Numbered from the stretch's first letter, positions 27,442 to 38,027 are shown. The stretch is DNA of 64,000 nt from Alpinimonas psychrophila (GCF_014137865.1 NZ_JACGWU010000001.1:372001-436000); one strand, 5' to 3'. Notes: generated by a model not told the origin, from the sequence alone. Translations and numbers: made by a program.

Positions 27442-28554
27442 GTGAACGAGAGCACATTATCCACCCGACCCAGCCCATCCACCCGCCTGTCTGGCCAGGT
27501 ACGCATTGTTGGCACGGGACTGCTGGGCGGGAGCATCGCCCTCGCGCTCCGCTCTCAAGGAGTCGATGTGGTTCTTGCCGATGCCTCTCCCTCGAGCGTT
27601 CGCCTCGCTGTCGATCTTGGTGCCGGGCGCGCCGCAGAAGAAGGTGATCGCCCGCAGCTGATTGTCGTGTGTGTGCCTCCCGACGTGACTGCCGACACTA
27701 TTGAGGCCGAGCTTCTTCGTTTTTCCGATGCGGTCGTCACCGATGTGGCCAGCGTTAAGCTGGCTCCTCTGTTCGAACTTCAGAACCGCGGCGTGGACCT
27801 GACCCGTTACATCGGCTCGCACCCCCTCGCCGGGCGGGAGCGAGGCGGCACGATTTCGGCCCGCGGCGACCTGTTCCTGGGCCGGCCGTGGGTCATTTGT
27901 CGCGACGAGGAAACACCCGGCTGGGTACTTGATCGGGTGGAAGACTTAGCTCATGACGTAGGTGCCCTCACCATCGAGATGACTCCCGAGGCGCACGATG
28001 AAGCTGTGGGTCTCGTCTCTCATGTGCCCCAAATCATGGCGTCCTTGATGGCTAAACAGCTTCAGAAGGCTTCGGATGATGCTGTTCGCCTGGCTGGCCA
28101 GGGGCTTCGTGATGTTACGCGCATTGCCGCTAGTTCGCCAGAGTTGTGGATCCAAATTTTGAGCGCCAATAGCGAGGCGGTGGTGAACATCCTCGAGCGA
28201 ATTCAGGATGACCTCGCCGAGATAACCCAAGCCCTTCGCAACGTCGATGCCCCCGGATCCCGCCGTGCCATTGCGCGCGAAATCTCGGCCGGCAACGACG
28301 GGGTGGCTCGCCTCCCCGGTAAGCACGGTCAAAACCGCCGCTTCGCTTCCCTTATTGTGTTGATCGATGACACTCCCGGACAGCTCGCGCGGTTACTCAC
28401 TGAAATCGGTGAACTGGGGATCAACCTCGAAGATCTTCGCCTCGAGCACGCCGAGGGTGCTCAGATGGGATTGGTGGAGTTCTCGGTTCTGCCAGAAGTC
28501 GTCGATAAGTTGACCCTCGAGTTGGAAAAACTCGGTTGGAGAATTGCGGCATGA
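27442..28554 (+). CDS. tyrA: Prephenate dehydrogenase
   Basis: Enzyme of 370 residues that oxidatively decarboxylates prephenate to 4-hydroxyphenylpyruvate in tyrosine synthesis. The NAD-binding Rossmann motif [14 protein letters not shown] is near residue 26, and [11 protein letters not shown] is near residue 122. The last 80 residues ([20 protein letters not shown]) form an ACT-type regulatory domain, suggesting feedback control by tyrosine. GTG 27442 directly follows the rluB stop. The end overlaps the cmk ATG (ATGA). Confidence 0.92.
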   Translation: MNESTLSTRPSPSTRLSGQVRIVGTGLLGGSIALALRSQGVDVVLADASPSSVRLAVDLGAGRAAEEGDRPQLIVVCVPPDVTADTIEAELLRFSDAVVTDVASVKLAPLFELQNRGVDLTRYIGSHPLAGRERGGTISARGDLFLGRPWVICRDEETPGWVLDRVEDLAHDVGALTIEMTPEAHDEAVGLVSHVPQIMASLMAKQLQKASDDAVRLAGQGLRDVTRIAASSPELWIQILSANSEAVVNILERIQDDLAEITQALRNVDAPGSRRAIAREISAGNDGVARLPGKHGQNRRFASLIVLIDDTPGQLARLLTEIGELGINLEDLRLEHAEGAQMGLVEFSVLPEVVDKLTLELEKLGWRIAA

Positions 28555-29216
28555 ACCCCATTATTGTTGCCCTAGACGGCCCTGCTGGCAGTGGTAAATC
28601 CAGCGTCAGCAAGGCGGTTGCGCGCCGCCTTGGTTTCGCCTACCTAGACACCGGGGCCGCCTATCGGGCCCTCGCATGGCACATCCTGAACAACGCTATT
28701 GATGCCAGCGACGAAGCCGCCGTGGTTGATTCCCTGCGGACTTTTGACTATTCCATCGGTACCGACCCTGATCACTATTTCGTGCGGGTGGGCGCCGATG
28801 ACATTACGGATGCCATTCGTGAACCCCGCGTCACGGCCGTTGTCAGCCTGATTGCCCGCGTGCCCGCTGTCCGCGTGCACCTCAATAATGTGTTTCGCAG
28901 TCTCATGCAGGCAACGCCCAAACCGGGCATTATTGCCGAGGGTCGCGACATCACCACGGTGGTCGCTCCCGACGCTTCCGTGCGCATCCTGCTGACAGCA
29001 TCAGAAGAGGCTAGAATGGCAAGGCGTTCCGCGGAATTACCAACGGAAACGCAAGCGAATACGGCGTCACAGTTACGTGCCAGAGATGTGGCTGACTCCC
29101 GTGTATCCGACTTCATGACTGCCGCCGATGGCGTTGTGACCGTAGATTCCACGCTCCTCGCCTATGAGGAGACGATTGATGCGGTCGTTGAAGTTATTAC
29201 ATCCCGCACGTCGTGA
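28551..29216 (+). CDS. cmk: Cytidylate kinase
   Basis: Enzyme of 221 residues phosphorylating CMP and dCMP. P-loop [18 protein letters not shown] lies at the start, then [12 protein letters not shown] and [16 protein letters not shown], the CMP-binding and conserved GRD motifs. ATG 28551 overlaps the tyrA stop. It is followed 21 bases later by der, a gene order conserved across actinobacteria. Confidence 0.94.
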   Translation: MNPIIVALDGPAGSGKSSVSKAVARRLGFAYLDTGAAYRALAWHILNNAIDASDEAAVVDSLRTFDYSIGTDPDHYFVRVGADDITDAIREPRVTAVVSLIARVPAVRVHLNNVFRSLMQATPKPGIIAEGRDITTVVAPDASVRILLTASEEARMARRSAELPTETQANTASQLRARDVADSRVSDFMTAADGVVTVDSTLLAYEETIDAVVEVITSRTS

Positions 29217-29237
29217 TTCGCACGAAGGAGAACACCC

Positions 29238-30767
29238 ATGGCTGCTAACCAGACCCCCGGCGACGACGACATTCTTGATGTTGAAAATGAAGTAGGCGCC
29301 CTCACCGAGCGTCTCGACAGCCTCGATGAAGAACTGGCTGTAGCCCGCGCCGTCTCGCTTCGTGCAAGCCTTGAGGACTATGAGCTCGACGAAGATGACT
29401 TCGACTTGCTCGACACCATCACCGAAGACCCCGACCAAATCACGTACCTGCCAGCGATGCCCGTGCTGGCTGTCGTGGGTCGCCCCAACGTGGGCAAGTC
29501 GGCTTTGGTCAACCGTATTTTAGGTCGTCGCGAGGCCGTCGTTGAAGACACCCCTGGTGTCACCCGTGACCGCGTTGCCTACAAAGCAGAGTGGAATACC
29601 CGCCACTTCACCCTCGTAGACACAGGAGGCTGGGAACCCGATGCCAAGGGCATCAACGCGTCCGTTGCCGCTCAGGCTGAGATCGCGATTGATCTCTGCG
29701 ACGCAGTGCTCTTCGTTGTCGACGCCAACGTTGGCGCCACCGCCACCGACGAGCACGTCGTGCGGATGCTCCGCAAAGCCAAGAAGCCGGTCTATCTCAT
29801 TGCCAACAAGGTTGATGACTCGCGTCAAGAGCCCCTCATTGCTGAACTGTGGTCGCTGGGTCTTGGCGAGCCATACCCCGTTTCCGCCTTGCACGGCCGC
29901 GGCATTGCTGACCTGCTCGACATGGTGATCACCAAGCTTCCCCTCGTTTCGGCCGTTGCCAAGCAAGAGGTCGGTGGCCCCCGCCGCGTCGCCATTCTGG
30001 GACGTCCCAATGTGGGCAAGTCCTCGCTTCTCAACAAGGCCGCCGGCGAAGAACGGGTCGTGGTCAACGAGCTTGCGGGCACCACGCGTGACCCCGTTGA
30101 TGAGCAAGTCGACATCGGCGGCAAGATCTGGCGTTTCGTTGATACAGCCGGTATTCGTCGCCGCGTGCACCTGCAACAGGGCGCTGACTTCTATGCCACT
30201 TTGCGCACCAGCGCCGCATTGGAGAAAGCTGAAGTTGCCGTCGTCATGATTGACGTCAGTCAGCCTATTAGTGAGCAGGATGTTCGCATCATTGACCTCG
30301 TTCTCGAATCTGGTCGCGCGCTCGTATTGGCTTTCAATAAATGGGACTTGCTCGATGACGATCGTCGTCGCTACCTTGAGCGTGAGATTGAACAAGACCT
30401 CGCACACGTGTCGTGGGCTCCCCGCGTCAATATTTCGGCTACCACGGGCCGCCACCTCGAGAAGTTAGCTCCAGCTCTGGAGCGTGCACTCGAGTCTTGG
30501 GATACCCGAATTCCCACCGGAAAGTTTAATGCTCTTCTTGCTGAGCTCACGGCCGCGCATCCGCACCCTGTTCGTGGTGGTAAGCAGCCTCGCGTGCTCT
30601 TCGGCACACAGTCCTCGACGCGTCCGCCCACGTTCGTTCTCTTCACCACGGGATTCCTTGACCCCGGATACCGCCGCTACATTACGCGTCGTCTTCGCGA
30701 GATTTATGGATTCGATGGCACCCCCATCAACGTCAACATGCGAGTTCGTGAGAAGCGCAAGCGCTAA
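29238..30767 (+). CDS. der: Ribosome biogenesis GTPase Der
   Basis: Protein of 509 residues with two tandem GTPase domains that assist 50S subunit assembly. P-loops [12 protein letters not shown] near residue 80 and [12 protein letters not shown] near residue 255; NKXD motifs NKVDD and NKWDL; a C-terminal KH-like domain ends with MRVREKRKR. An acidic N-terminal extension of about 70 residues rich in Asp and Glu precedes the first G domain, common in actinobacterial Der. AAGGAG ribosome site at about 29225. The TAA stop shares one base with the following ATG. Confidence 0.95.
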   Translation: MAANQTPGDDDILDVENEVGALTERLDSLDEELAVARAVSLRASLEDYELDEDDFDLLDTITEDPDQITYLPAMPVLAVVGRPNVGKSALVNRILGRREAVVEDTPGVTRDRVAYKAEWNTRHFTLVDTGGWEPDAKGINASVAAQAEIAIDLCDAVLFVVDANVGATATDEHVVRMLRKAKKPVYLIANKVDDSRQEPLIAELWSLGLGEPYPVSALHGRGIADLLDMVITKLPLVSAVAKQEVGGPRRVAILGRPNVGKSSLLNKAAGEERVVVNELAGTTRDPVDEQVDIGGKIWRFVDTAGIRRRVHLQQGADFYATLRTSAALEKAEVAVVMIDVSQPISEQDVRIIDLVLESGRALVLAFNKWDLLDDDRRRYLEREIEQDLAHVSWAPRVNISATTGRHLEKLAPALERALESWDTRIPTGKFNALLAELTAAHPHPVRGGKQPRVLFGTQSSTRPPTFVLFTTGFLDPGYRRYITRRLREIYGFDGTPINVNMRVREKRKR

Positions 30768-31252
30768 TGTCGCACATTCCTCCAGAACTGCCGCCGGCGC
30801 ACCTGCGTGATCCGGGTGACGCGTGGGTGGAGAGTCCGGAGGGAACGAAATACTGGGGGCGCTTCGGCGCTGCAGGGCTTCTTGTCTGGCACCCCAGCGC
30901 GGGCATCCTTTTGCAGCACCGCGCGCAGTGGAGCCACAACGGTGGAACCTGGGCATTGCCAGGCGGAGCGAGGCGACTGGGGGAGTCAGCGCTAGAGGGC
31001 GCGCTGCGTGAGGCGGAGGAAGAAGCAGGTGTTCCTGCAGAACTCGTCGAGGTCCTTTTTGAGAGTGTTGTCGACCTGGGGTTTTGGTCGTACACCACCG
31101 TCGTCGTGCGGGCACTCGAGGTTTTTGAGCCGGTGATCGGCGACACCGAGAGCATCGCGCTGGAGTGGGTAGCCGTCGAAGACGTGGCAAACTACGATCT
31201 GCACCCCGGGTTTGCCGCTTCGTGGCCTGGGTTGCGCGAGCGCCTGATCTGA
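30767..31252 (+). CDS. NUDIX hydrolase
   Basis: Protein of 161 residues with a complete NUDIX box, GGARRLGESALEGALREA then EEEAGV, near residues 64-88. Substrate is unknown; MutT-like or nucleoside diphosphate hydrolase activity is possible. Start shares one base with the der stop (TAATG), so it is translated from the same message. It is the last gene of the housekeeping block before the tRNA. Confidence 0.85.
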   Translation: MSHIPPELPPAHLRDPGDAWVESPEGTKYWGRFGAAGLLVWHPSAGILLQHRAQWSHNGGTWALPGGARRLGESALEGALREAEEEAGVPAELVEVLFESVVDLGFWSYTTVVVRALEVFEPVIGDTESIALEWVAVEDVANYDLHPGFAASWPGLRERLI

Positions 31253-31259
31253 AAACCGA

Positions 31260-31265
31260 TATGAT
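31260..31265 (+). promoter_or_regulatory. Candidate -10 element of the tRNA-Pro gene
   Basis: TATGAT lies 27 bases before the tRNA 5' end, a normal position for a short precursor leader. A clear -35 at 16-18 bases is not seen; TTGCGC at 31232-31237 is 22 bases away. Confidence 0.35.
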
Positions 31266-31292
31266 TACTAAGTTGTCTTCGTAAGAAGATTG

Positions 31293-31408
<116 letters not shown>

Positions 31409-31534
31409 TTTTGGCCAATAACCCATAACCCCGGGTTCTGGCACTGCGACCTTGAACCGAACGATGAAGTCAGGTCGCGACTCCGCTCTGGTCGGTGGCT
31501 GCAGAGCGCAACATGCACGCCCTGCAGCCAGGCG

Positions 31535-31687
31535 CTACATTCCCGCGCAAACCTTGCAGAGCCTGTAACCGTTGGTCCCAGCTCTCTTGTTGTGTGCGGG
31601 GATGCGCTGCCCGGTGGGGCAGTTACCGTGCACGTGGTGTACGTCGGGATCTGACGGGTTGATTGAGTAGTACGGACTGACTCTCAT
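31535..31687 (-). CDS. Small Cys/His-rich hypothetical protein
   Basis: Protein of 50 residues with HHVHGNCPTGQRI followed by CKVC, a pattern suggesting a small zinc-binding knuckle. Short proteins with this HHVH-x2-CP-x-G layout occur in actinobacterial genomes without known function; I do not assign one. The ATG at 31687 is preceded by GGAGGA at ideal spacing, which decides the start over an upstream in-frame ATG. It is the first island gene after the tRNA and runs opposite to the defence operons, diverging from the HTH gene. Confidence 0.6.
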   Translation of the reverse strand: MRVSPYYSINPSDPDVHHVHGNCPTGQRIPAHNKRAGTNGYRLCKVCAGM

Positions 31688-31867
31688 TGCTCCTCCTTGA
31701 GCGAGATGATGTCCATCGATTGACGGATATTTGAATGCTACGTCCACGCACCGACATTGCAGCCATGCGTACTGTCCTGCAGGGCCTCCCTATTCAGCTC
31801 CCAATTCAGGTCGATAGACTTGTATTTGTTCGGTAAAACTCGGTGAAACCCTGTTGAGAGGTAGATG

Positions 31868-32068
31868 ATGACGGAGTCTTGGTTGTCTGCAGACGAGATC
31901 GCCGATCACCTCGGGGTAATCAAAGACACTGTTTACTCCTGGATCGCAAACAAGGGCATGCCAGCCCACAAAGTTGGGCGTCTCTGGAAGTTTCAAGTCA
32001 GCGAGGTCGACGAGTGGGTGCGCGGCGATGGCGCCGCTGACTCGGACCGCGACGAGGCGGGGGACTGA
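31868..32068 (+). CDS. Excisionase-like / MerR-type helix-turn-helix protein
   Basis: DNA-binding protein of 66 residues. LSADEIADHLGVIKDTVYSWI and a following wing (GMPAHKVGRLWKFQVSEVDEW) match the HTH_17 excisionase family. It could regulate the downstream restriction operon or assist excision of the island. ATG 31868 chosen because GAGAGG lies 6 bases upstream; ATG 31865 is equally possible. It ends 4 bases before the helicase start and so leads the operon. Confidence 0.75.
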   Translation: MTESWLSADEIADHLGVIKDTVYSWIANKGMPAHKVGRLWKFQVSEVDEWVRGDGAADSDRDEAGD

Positions 32069-32072
32069 CAGC

Positions 32073-35000
32073 TTGCGCATCATCAATAACGTCACCGACC
32101 TGCTCGGAGACGATCTGAAGGCCGAGATCACACCGGGTTCCAAAGTCCGTATCGCTGCATCGACGTTCTCGATCTTCGCGTTCGAGGCACTCCGTAAGGA
32201 GTTGGAGCAGGTTTCTGAGCTGGAGTTCATTTTCACAACGCCAGCGTTCGTTACGGAGAAGGTCACGGACAAACTCCGCAAAGAGCGTCGAGAATTCTTC
32301 ATCCCAGGTGGGCGCGCCGAGTCGAGCCTGTCTGGGTCGGAGTTTGAGATTAGGTTGCGCAACCAACTCACCCAGCGCGCAGTCGCGAAAGAATGCGCCG
32401 ACTGGGTACGCCGCAAGGTCACGTTCCGCTCGAACGCAACCGGCAACCCAATGCAGCAGTTCGCGGTTATTGGCGACAGCGCTGCTTACACTTCCCTGCA
32501 AGGCTTCACCACGGCCGACCTCGGTTACGAGCGGGGCAACGCTGTGTCGAACATGGTGCAACGTGTCGACGAGGCGCCAATGACGTCCCAGTATCTCCAA
32601 CTGTTTGATCAAATTTGGCACAATCCCGAGCAGCTCAACGATGTCACTCAAACGGTCCATGACCACATCGCTAGCGTGTATGCGGAGAATGCCCCAGCGC
32701 GTATCTACTTCCTGGTCCTCTACAACCTGTTCGCCGAGTTTCTAGAAGATATCAACGAAGATGTCCTGCCGAACGATCGCACCGGTTACCAGGACACAAA
32801 GGTCTGGCAGAGCCTCTACAACTTTCAGCGCGATGCGGCGACCGGGATCATCAACAAGTTAGAAACCTACAACGGGTGCATCCTCGCCGATAGCGTCGGT
32901 CTGGGTAAAACGTTCACCGCGCTGGCAGTAATTAAGTATTACGAGCTGCGCAATAAATCGGTGCTCGTGCTTGCGCCGAAGAAGCTCTCTGAGAACTGGA
33001 CAAACTACAACGCGAACCTCACGACGAACATTTTCGCCTCTGACCGGTTCAACTACGACGTTCTCGCCCACACCGACCTGTCCCGCACCCGCGGTGAGTC
33101 GCTCGGCCTGAGACTCGATCGAATCAACTGGGGCAACTACGACTTGGTGGTCATCGATGAGTCGCACAATTTTCGTAACGCCGACTACGCAGAGGAGAAA
33201 GAGTCTCGATACCAGCGGCTCATGCGAACGGTCATCCGAGAAGGCGTCAAGACCAAGGTCTTGATGCTCTCGGCAACCCCCGTTAATAACCGGTTCAATG
33301 ACTTGAAGAACCAGCTCCAGCTCGCCTACGAGGGTGAGTCGGAGAACCTCGCGAAGCACCTGAACCTCTCCACCACTGTGGAGAAAGTCTTCAGCGACGC
33401 GCAGCGAGTCTTCAATGAGTGGTCCAAACTCGACACTGAATATCGCACCACGGAACGTATTCTCAAGATGCTCGACTTCGACTTTTTTGAATTACTCGAC
33501 GCGGTGACGATTGCCCGCTCACGCAAGCACATCCAGGCGTTCTACGACACGACCGAGATTGGTGCCTTTCCCGAACGCCTCCCTCCGGTCTCGATCCGTG
33601 CACCACTCACCGACCTACCGGATGTTCCGGACTTCAATGACATCTTCGAGCAGCTCCAAGTGCTTACCCTCGCCGTCTACACTCCGATGGCCTATGTATT
33701 TCCCAGCCGGATGAGTAAGTACGAGGATCTGTATAACGTCACAACAGGCAGCGCCCGCTCCAACCTTGGCCAAGCCGGGCGCGAGCAAGGTCTGAAGAAG
33801 CTCATGACTGTGAACCTTCTCAAACGACTGGAGAGTTCAGTCGAAGCCTTCCGCCTGACCGTAAGCAAGATCGAGGAGTCAGTGGACCGCACCCTACGGC
33901 GTCTCGATTCCCGCGCAGGAGCGCTCACTGACCTGAGCGCCGACCTCACCGGGCTTGATTTGGATCTCGATGATGAGGACGACGCAAACATCGAGGCTAT
34001 TTCGTTTGGGGCGAAGATCAAGATCGATCTCGACGATATCGATATCGAGTCTTGGCGGCGGGACCTAGGGAACGACCGCGAGACCCTGCGAGAGTTGCTT
34101 GACGAGATGCGCAAGGTCATCCCGGCCCACGATCTGAAGCTCCAGAAAATTAAACAACTCATCACTGAGAAGGTGGCACACCCGATCAACCCTGACAACC
34201 GTAAGGTGCTGGTCTTTTCGGCGTTCGCTGACACCGCGAACTACCTCTACCGTGAGCTCGCCCCGGTGTTCGCCGATGCCGGGCTGGAGACGGCCGTCAT
34301 TACCGGCGGCAGCCATGGCGCCAAGGCCACTCTCGGCACCGGATTCGACTACCAGCAGGTCATGGCCATGTTCTCGCCTAAGTCCAAGCAACGGCACCTC
34401 ACCATGCCGCAAGAGACTCGAGAACTGGATGTTCTCATTGGCACTGATGTCATCAGCGAGGGTCAAAATCTCCAGGACTGTGACTTTCTGATCAACTACG
34501 ACATTCACTGGAATCCGGTCCGGATCATCCAACGGTTTGGGCGAATCGACCGAATCGGCTCCACCAACGCTCAAATTCAACTGGTTAATTTCTGGCCCGA
34601 CATCTCACTCGACGAGTACATCAACCTCAAAGAGCGGGTCGAGAACCGCATGGTTATCGCTGACGTGGCCGGTACTGCCGATGACAATGTCCTCACCCTG
34701 GAAAACTCCGATGCAGCGTTCCGCAAAGAACAGCTCCGTAAGCTGCAGGACGAAGTCATTGAGCTTGAAGACGTGCGCACCGGTGTCTCGATCACTGACC
34801 TCGGGCTCAACGACTTTCGGATGGATCTGCTCGGCTACATCAAGGACAACGGTGACCTCGCTGCGATACCCAAAGGCCTGCACGCCGTCGTTCCTGCCGA
34901 TCCCGCGAAGGGCCTGAGGCCAGGCGTGATCTTTGCGCTGCGCAGTGTGAACGCAGACGATGCTCAACTCACCGGGAAGAGCGGTAATCGAGGTAATCGG

Positions 35001-35366
35001 CTACACCCGCACTATCTCGTCTACCTAGACGATCAAGGCAACGTCATCGCCGACCACACAGAGCCAAAGCACCTGCTCGACCTGCTCCGCGCTGGATGCC
35101 GCCCCTACGACGAACCAATCGCTGACGTCGTGCACGCGTTCAACACAGCCACGCTGGAGGGCGCTCAGATGAGCAAGTACTCCGGGCTTCTGACAGCCGC
35201 CATTCATTCAATGATCGAAGTCACAGAAGAACGCGACATCGACAGCCTCTTTACGGGCGGCCAAACCAGTGCCCTGACCCAGACCATCGCCGGCCTCGAC
35301 GATTTCGAACTGATCGCATTCGTCGCCATTGTGGACTCCTCCACGACGATTGAGACCAATGGTTGA
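32073..35366 (+). CDS. SNF2/DEAD-box helicase with N-terminal PLD-like region, restriction-operon associated
   Basis: Large superfamily 2 helicase of 1097 residues. Walker A LADSVGLGKTF is near residue 270, VVIDESHNFRN (motif II) near 362, LSATPVNNRF (motif III) near 400, and the C-terminal RecA domain with ISEGQNLQDCD and QRFGRIDRIG (motif VI) near 800-830. The first 170 residues resemble the PLD-like fold found at the N-terminus of this helicase group, but no HKD catalytic motif is visible, so nuclease activity is not supported. TTG 32073 is the inferred start (GGGGGA about 9 bases upstream); the first conserved residues are RIINNVTDLLG. It overlaps the DUF4391 gene by 8 bases. Role by context: DNA translocation or remodelling in an extended type III restriction system. 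Confidence 0.82.
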   Translation: MRIINNVTDLLGDDLKAEITPGSKVRIAASTFSIFAFEALRKELEQVSELEFIFTTPAFVTEKVTDKLRKERREFFIPGGRAESSLSGSEFEIRLRNQLTQRAVAKECADWVRRKVTFRSNATGNPMQQFAVIGDSAAYTSLQGFTTADLGYERGNAVSNMVQRVDEAPMTSQYLQLFDQIWHNPEQLNDVTQTVHDHIASVYAENAPARIYFLVLYNLFAEFLEDINEDVLPNDRTGYQDTKVWQSLYNFQRDAATGIINKLETYNGCILADSVGLGKTFTALAVIKYYELRNKSVLVLAPKKLSENWTNYNANLTTNIFASDRFNYDVLAHTDLSRTRGESLGLRLDRINWGNYDLVVIDESHNFRNADYAEEKESRYQRLMRTVIREGVKTKVLMLSATPVNNRFNDLKNQLQLAYEGESENLAKHLNLSTTVEKVFSDAQRVFNEWSKLDTEYRTTERILKMLDFDFFELLDAVTIARSRKHIQAFYDTTEIGAFPERLPPVSIRAPLTDLPDVPDFNDIFEQLQVLTLAVYTPMAYVFPSRMSKYEDLYNVTTGSARSNLGQAGREQGLKKLMTVNLLKRLESSVEAFRLTVSKIEESVDRTLRRLDSRAGALTDLSADLTGLDLDLDDEDDANIEAISFGAKIKIDLDDIDIESWRRDLGNDRETLRELLDEMRKVIPAHDLKLQKIKQLITEKVAHPINPDNRKVLVFSAFADTANYLYRELAPVFADAGLETAVITGGSHGAKATLGTGFDYQQVMAMFSPKSKQRHLTMPQETRELDVLIGTDVISEGQNLQDCDFLINYDIHWNPVRIIQRFGRIDRIGSTNAQIQLVNFWPDISLDEYINLKERVENRMVIADVAGTADDNVLTLENSDAAFRKEQLRKLQDEVIELEDVRTGVSITDLGLNDFRMDLLGYIKDNGDLAAIPKGLHAVVPADPAKGLRPGVIFALRSVNADDAQLTGKSGNRGNRLHPHYLVYLDDQGNVIADHTEPKHLLDLLRAGCRPYDEPIADVVHAFNTATLEGAQMSKYSGLLTAAIHSMIEVTEERDIDSLFTGGQTSALTQTIAGLDDFELIAFVAIVDSSTTIETNG

Positions 35367-36024
35367 TCTGCTGTACAAGTGGCCTGTTGCATCTAAGTTC
35401 GGCAGTCGTGTACCCAAAGAGAAGTTCTACGAGTACGGCAATGTCAGCACCGCAGTGCGTGAGAAGTTTGTGTCCGAGGTCCAGCGCATTACCTGGGCCT
35501 ATAAGCTTGCCGAATCCACCATCAACCTCCGCGGCAGCACGAGCGTGCCCGAGATCCAGGTCTTCCAGATAGACACGAAGACCGGTGAGGTCGCCGACCA
35601 GGTGCTGTCTGCGATCGACAAGGCCATCCAGTACCCGATTATCTTCGAGATCACCAGAGCAACGGTCGGTGAACGGCAGATCCGGATGGTCGCAGCACAC
35701 AAGCAGCTTGGTTCGGGAGCCCCGAAGATCAGCGCCTACTATTCGACAGGTTGGCTCCCTGCTGACGCAGAACGGCAGTCACTCCCTACAGCGATCAGCC
35801 TGCCCGCCCTCTACTCGGCGATCTTGGAGCCCCTGACGCCAGTGATGGTTCGGCCCGGCGAGGAAATGTCACAGGTTGCAGACAGACTGGCAACCGTGCG
35901 GAAGCTCGAACGCGAGATCACCGCTTTGGAGCGCAAGCTCCGCACCGAGCCGCAGCTCAACCGCAAGATCGAGCTACGCCGCTCTCTCAAGACCAGACAA
36001 CAAGAACTCGAACAGCAGAGGTAA
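35359..36024 (+). CDS. DUF4391 protein of the restriction operon
   Basis: Protein of 221 residues matching the DUF4391 pattern: VPKEKFYEYGNVSTAVREKF followed by ITWAYKLAESTINLRG near the N-terminus and a C-terminal helical stretch with coiled-coil character (LEREITALERKLRTEPQLN). DUF4391 genes recur between an SNF2 helicase and a type III-like Mod/Res pair, but the biochemical role is unknown. ATG 35359 overlaps the helicase stop by 8 bases and there are only 3 bases to the next gene. Confidence 0.75.
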   Translation: MVDLLYKWPVASKFGSRVPKEKFYEYGNVSTAVREKFVSEVQRITWAYKLAESTINLRGSTSVPEIQVFQIDTKTGEVADQVLSAIDKAIQYPIIFEITRATVGERQIRMVAAHKQLGSGAPKISAYYSTGWLPADAERQSLPTAISLPALYSAILEPLTPVMVRPGEEMSQVADRLATVRKLEREITALERKLRTEPQLNRKIELRRSLKTRQQELEQQR

Positions 36025-36027
36025 CCC

Positions 36028-38022
36028 GTGGAGAAACTACGAATGACGTCGCCAGACCTGACCGATGCCAACATTGAGAAGCTCGCTGAGCTGTTTCCGA
36101 CCGTTGTGACGGAGTCCGTCGACGCTGACGGTGACGTCAAGATGGCCGTCGACTTCGATCTGTTGCGCCAGGAGCTCTCCGACTACGTCGTTGAAGGGCC
36201 GCAGGAGCGCTACCGGCTCGACTGGCCGGGCAAGCGCGCAGCAGCGTTTGCGGCCAACGCGCCCATCGCCAAAACCCTGCGCCCGATGCGTGAAGAGTCT
36301 GTGGATTTCGACACCACCAAAAACCTGTTCATCGAGGGCGACAACCTCGACGCGCTCAAGCTGCTCCAAGAGTCCTACTTGGGCAAGGTCAAACTGATCT
36401 ACATTGACCCGCCGTACAACACGGGTAAGGATTTCATCTACGCCGATGATTTTTCGGAGACGTCCGCTGAATATCTGACGCGATCGGGTCAAACGAACAG
36501 TTCAGGTGCGCGTCTGATCGCAAATCCGGAGTCACACGGTAGATTCCACTCCGATTGGCTGAGCATGATGTATTCGCGTCTTAAATTGTCAAGAAACCTT
36601 CTGTCAGATGACGGGGTCGTCCTTGTGTCTATTGATGATGCCGAGTCCGCCAACATGAAACGCCTACTAGACGAAGTTTTTGGTGAGGGAAATTTCATCG
36701 ATACTATCGCCGTTGAAATGTCGACTACGTCTGGCCCCAAGACGGTTAACGCTCAACAAGGCACGATCGTAAAGAATGTCGAGTTCGTCCACGTCTACCG
36801 ACGCTCGGTTGAGTTTGATCGTTTACCCCACACGCCTCTCCTGGATGGTGTCGAAGGTTATGACACGCATTACTCACTTTGGAAGAATGAAGATGGCTCC
36901 CTCGGCTCTCTCGCGGAACAAATGCTAAACAACGTCTATGTCGGGAGTGACATTCGCACTTATGGATTACTGGAGCGAGGTAGTTTCAGCGTAAACAATA
37001 TGGAAAGGCTACTTGCGGTCTCGGCACCCGCGAAGAAATTCCTTCACGAGAACTTGGACAAGATTGCCCGTGTTGACCGGGCACCGGTTTCAGCCAGTGG
37101 TCGTCATACAACCGTGGGCCGATGGGAAGCATTCGAGACTGACCACCGCACGTATTTTCTCACCACGCTGGCCAACGGCAATCTCCAGGCAGTGATTCCT
37201 ATGGAACTGAATTTCCGTATGTCTGATGATTACAAGCCAAGATTCGGGCGGACCGTGATCCGTGGAGACTTGTGGAAGGGGTTCCACCAGGACATGGGCA
37301 ATGTCACAAAAGAGGGAGGGACGCCCTATGAGAACGGTAAGAAGCCAGTTCGCCTCATTAAGCAACTAATCCGTTGGGCGAACAATACACAGGACGGAAT
37401 CGTCATGGACTTCTTTGCCGGATCTGGAACGACGGCCCACGCAGTCATGGAGTTAAACGCAGAAGATGGGGCGAATCGACAGTTCATACTCGTGCAGTTG
37501 GATGAGGAGCCTGACGGAGCAAATTACAGCTCCATTGCGGAGATTACCCGGCTACGGATGGGGCGTTCAGGGCAACGGGTTCGTGAAGGCTTGAAAGCGA
37601 TGGAGAGTTCGGTAGATGTTGGCTTCAGAAGCCTTCGGGTGGACAGTAGCAACATGATTGATGTTTTGCGCACTCCTGACGCTACAGAGCAGCAGGAGCT
37701 CGCATTTCTGCAGTCGAATATCAAGGAAGATCGTACAACAGAGGACCTTCTTTTTCAGGTCATGCTTGGGTGGGGGCTCGAACTAGCGATGCCCATCAGC
37801 GTTGAGCAAATCGAAGACAAAGAAGTCTTCGTCGTCGAGGATGGCGCCCTGTACGCCTGCTTCGACCAGCACATCAGCCCAGCGGTTGTGCATTCGATCG
37901 CGAAGCGACAGCCACTGCGCGTTGTGTTCCGCGACTCCGGTTTCGCATCGGATGACGCGCGGATTAATGCAGAGCAGGTCTTCCGCGAGGTGTCTCCGGC
38001 GACCGACGTGAAGGCGATCTGA
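36028..38022 (+). CDS. mod: Type III restriction-modification DNA methyltransferase (Mod)
   Basis: Adenine-type DNA methyltransferase of 664 residues, beta-class order. Catalytic motif IV DPPYNTGKDF is near residue 126, and SAM motif I FFAGSGTTAHAV is near residue 460. The region between, about residues 200-440, is the expected target recognition domain. A conserved N-terminal segment (RYRLDWPGKRAAA) is typical of Mod proteins. Base composition from about 36430 to 37740 is visibly lower in GC than both ends of the gene, suggesting the recognition part was exchanged. GTG start, 3 bases after DUF4391; 5 bases before res. Confidence 0.92.
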   Translation: MEKLRMTSPDLTDANIEKLAELFPTVVTESVDADGDVKMAVDFDLLRQELSDYVVEGPQERYRLDWPGKRAAAFAANAPIAKTLRPMREESVDFDTTKNLFIEGDNLDALKLLQESYLGKVKLIYIDPPYNTGKDFIYADDFSETSAEYLTRSGQTNSSGARLIANPESHGRFHSDWLSMMYSRLKLSRNLLSDDGVVLVSIDDAESANMKRLLDEVFGEGNFIDTIAVEMSTTSGPKTVNAQQGTIVKNVEFVHVYRRSVEFDRLPHTPLLDGVEGYDTHYSLWKNEDGSLGSLAEQMLNNVYVGSDIRTYGLLERGSFSVNNMERLLAVSAPAKKFLHENLDKIARVDRAPVSASGRHTTVGRWEAFETDHRTYFLTTLANGNLQAVIPMELNFRMSDDYKPRFGRTVIRGDLWKGFHQDMGNVTKEGGTPYENGKKPVRLIKQLIRWANNTQDGIVMDFFAGSGTTAHAVMELNAEDGANRQFILVQLDEEPDGANYSSIAEITRLRMGRSGQRVREGLKAMESSVDVGFRSLRVDSSNMIDVLRTPDATEQQELAFLQSNIKEDRTTEDLLFQVMLGWGLELAMPISVEQIEDKEVFVVEDGALYACFDQHISPAVVHSIAKRQPLRVVFRDSGFASDDARINAEQVFREVSPATDVKAI

Positions 38023-38027
38023 TCGGG

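Noticed and set aside
32073-32580. Active phospholipase D nuclease domain in the SNF2 helicase
   Set aside because: The region resembles the PLD-like part of homologues, but no HxK...D motif is visible, so only a structural domain is called.
31868-38022. DISARM defence system
   Set aside because: An SNF2 helicase and a methyltransferase are present, but there is no DUF1998 protein or second DISARM helicase, and mod-res point to type III.
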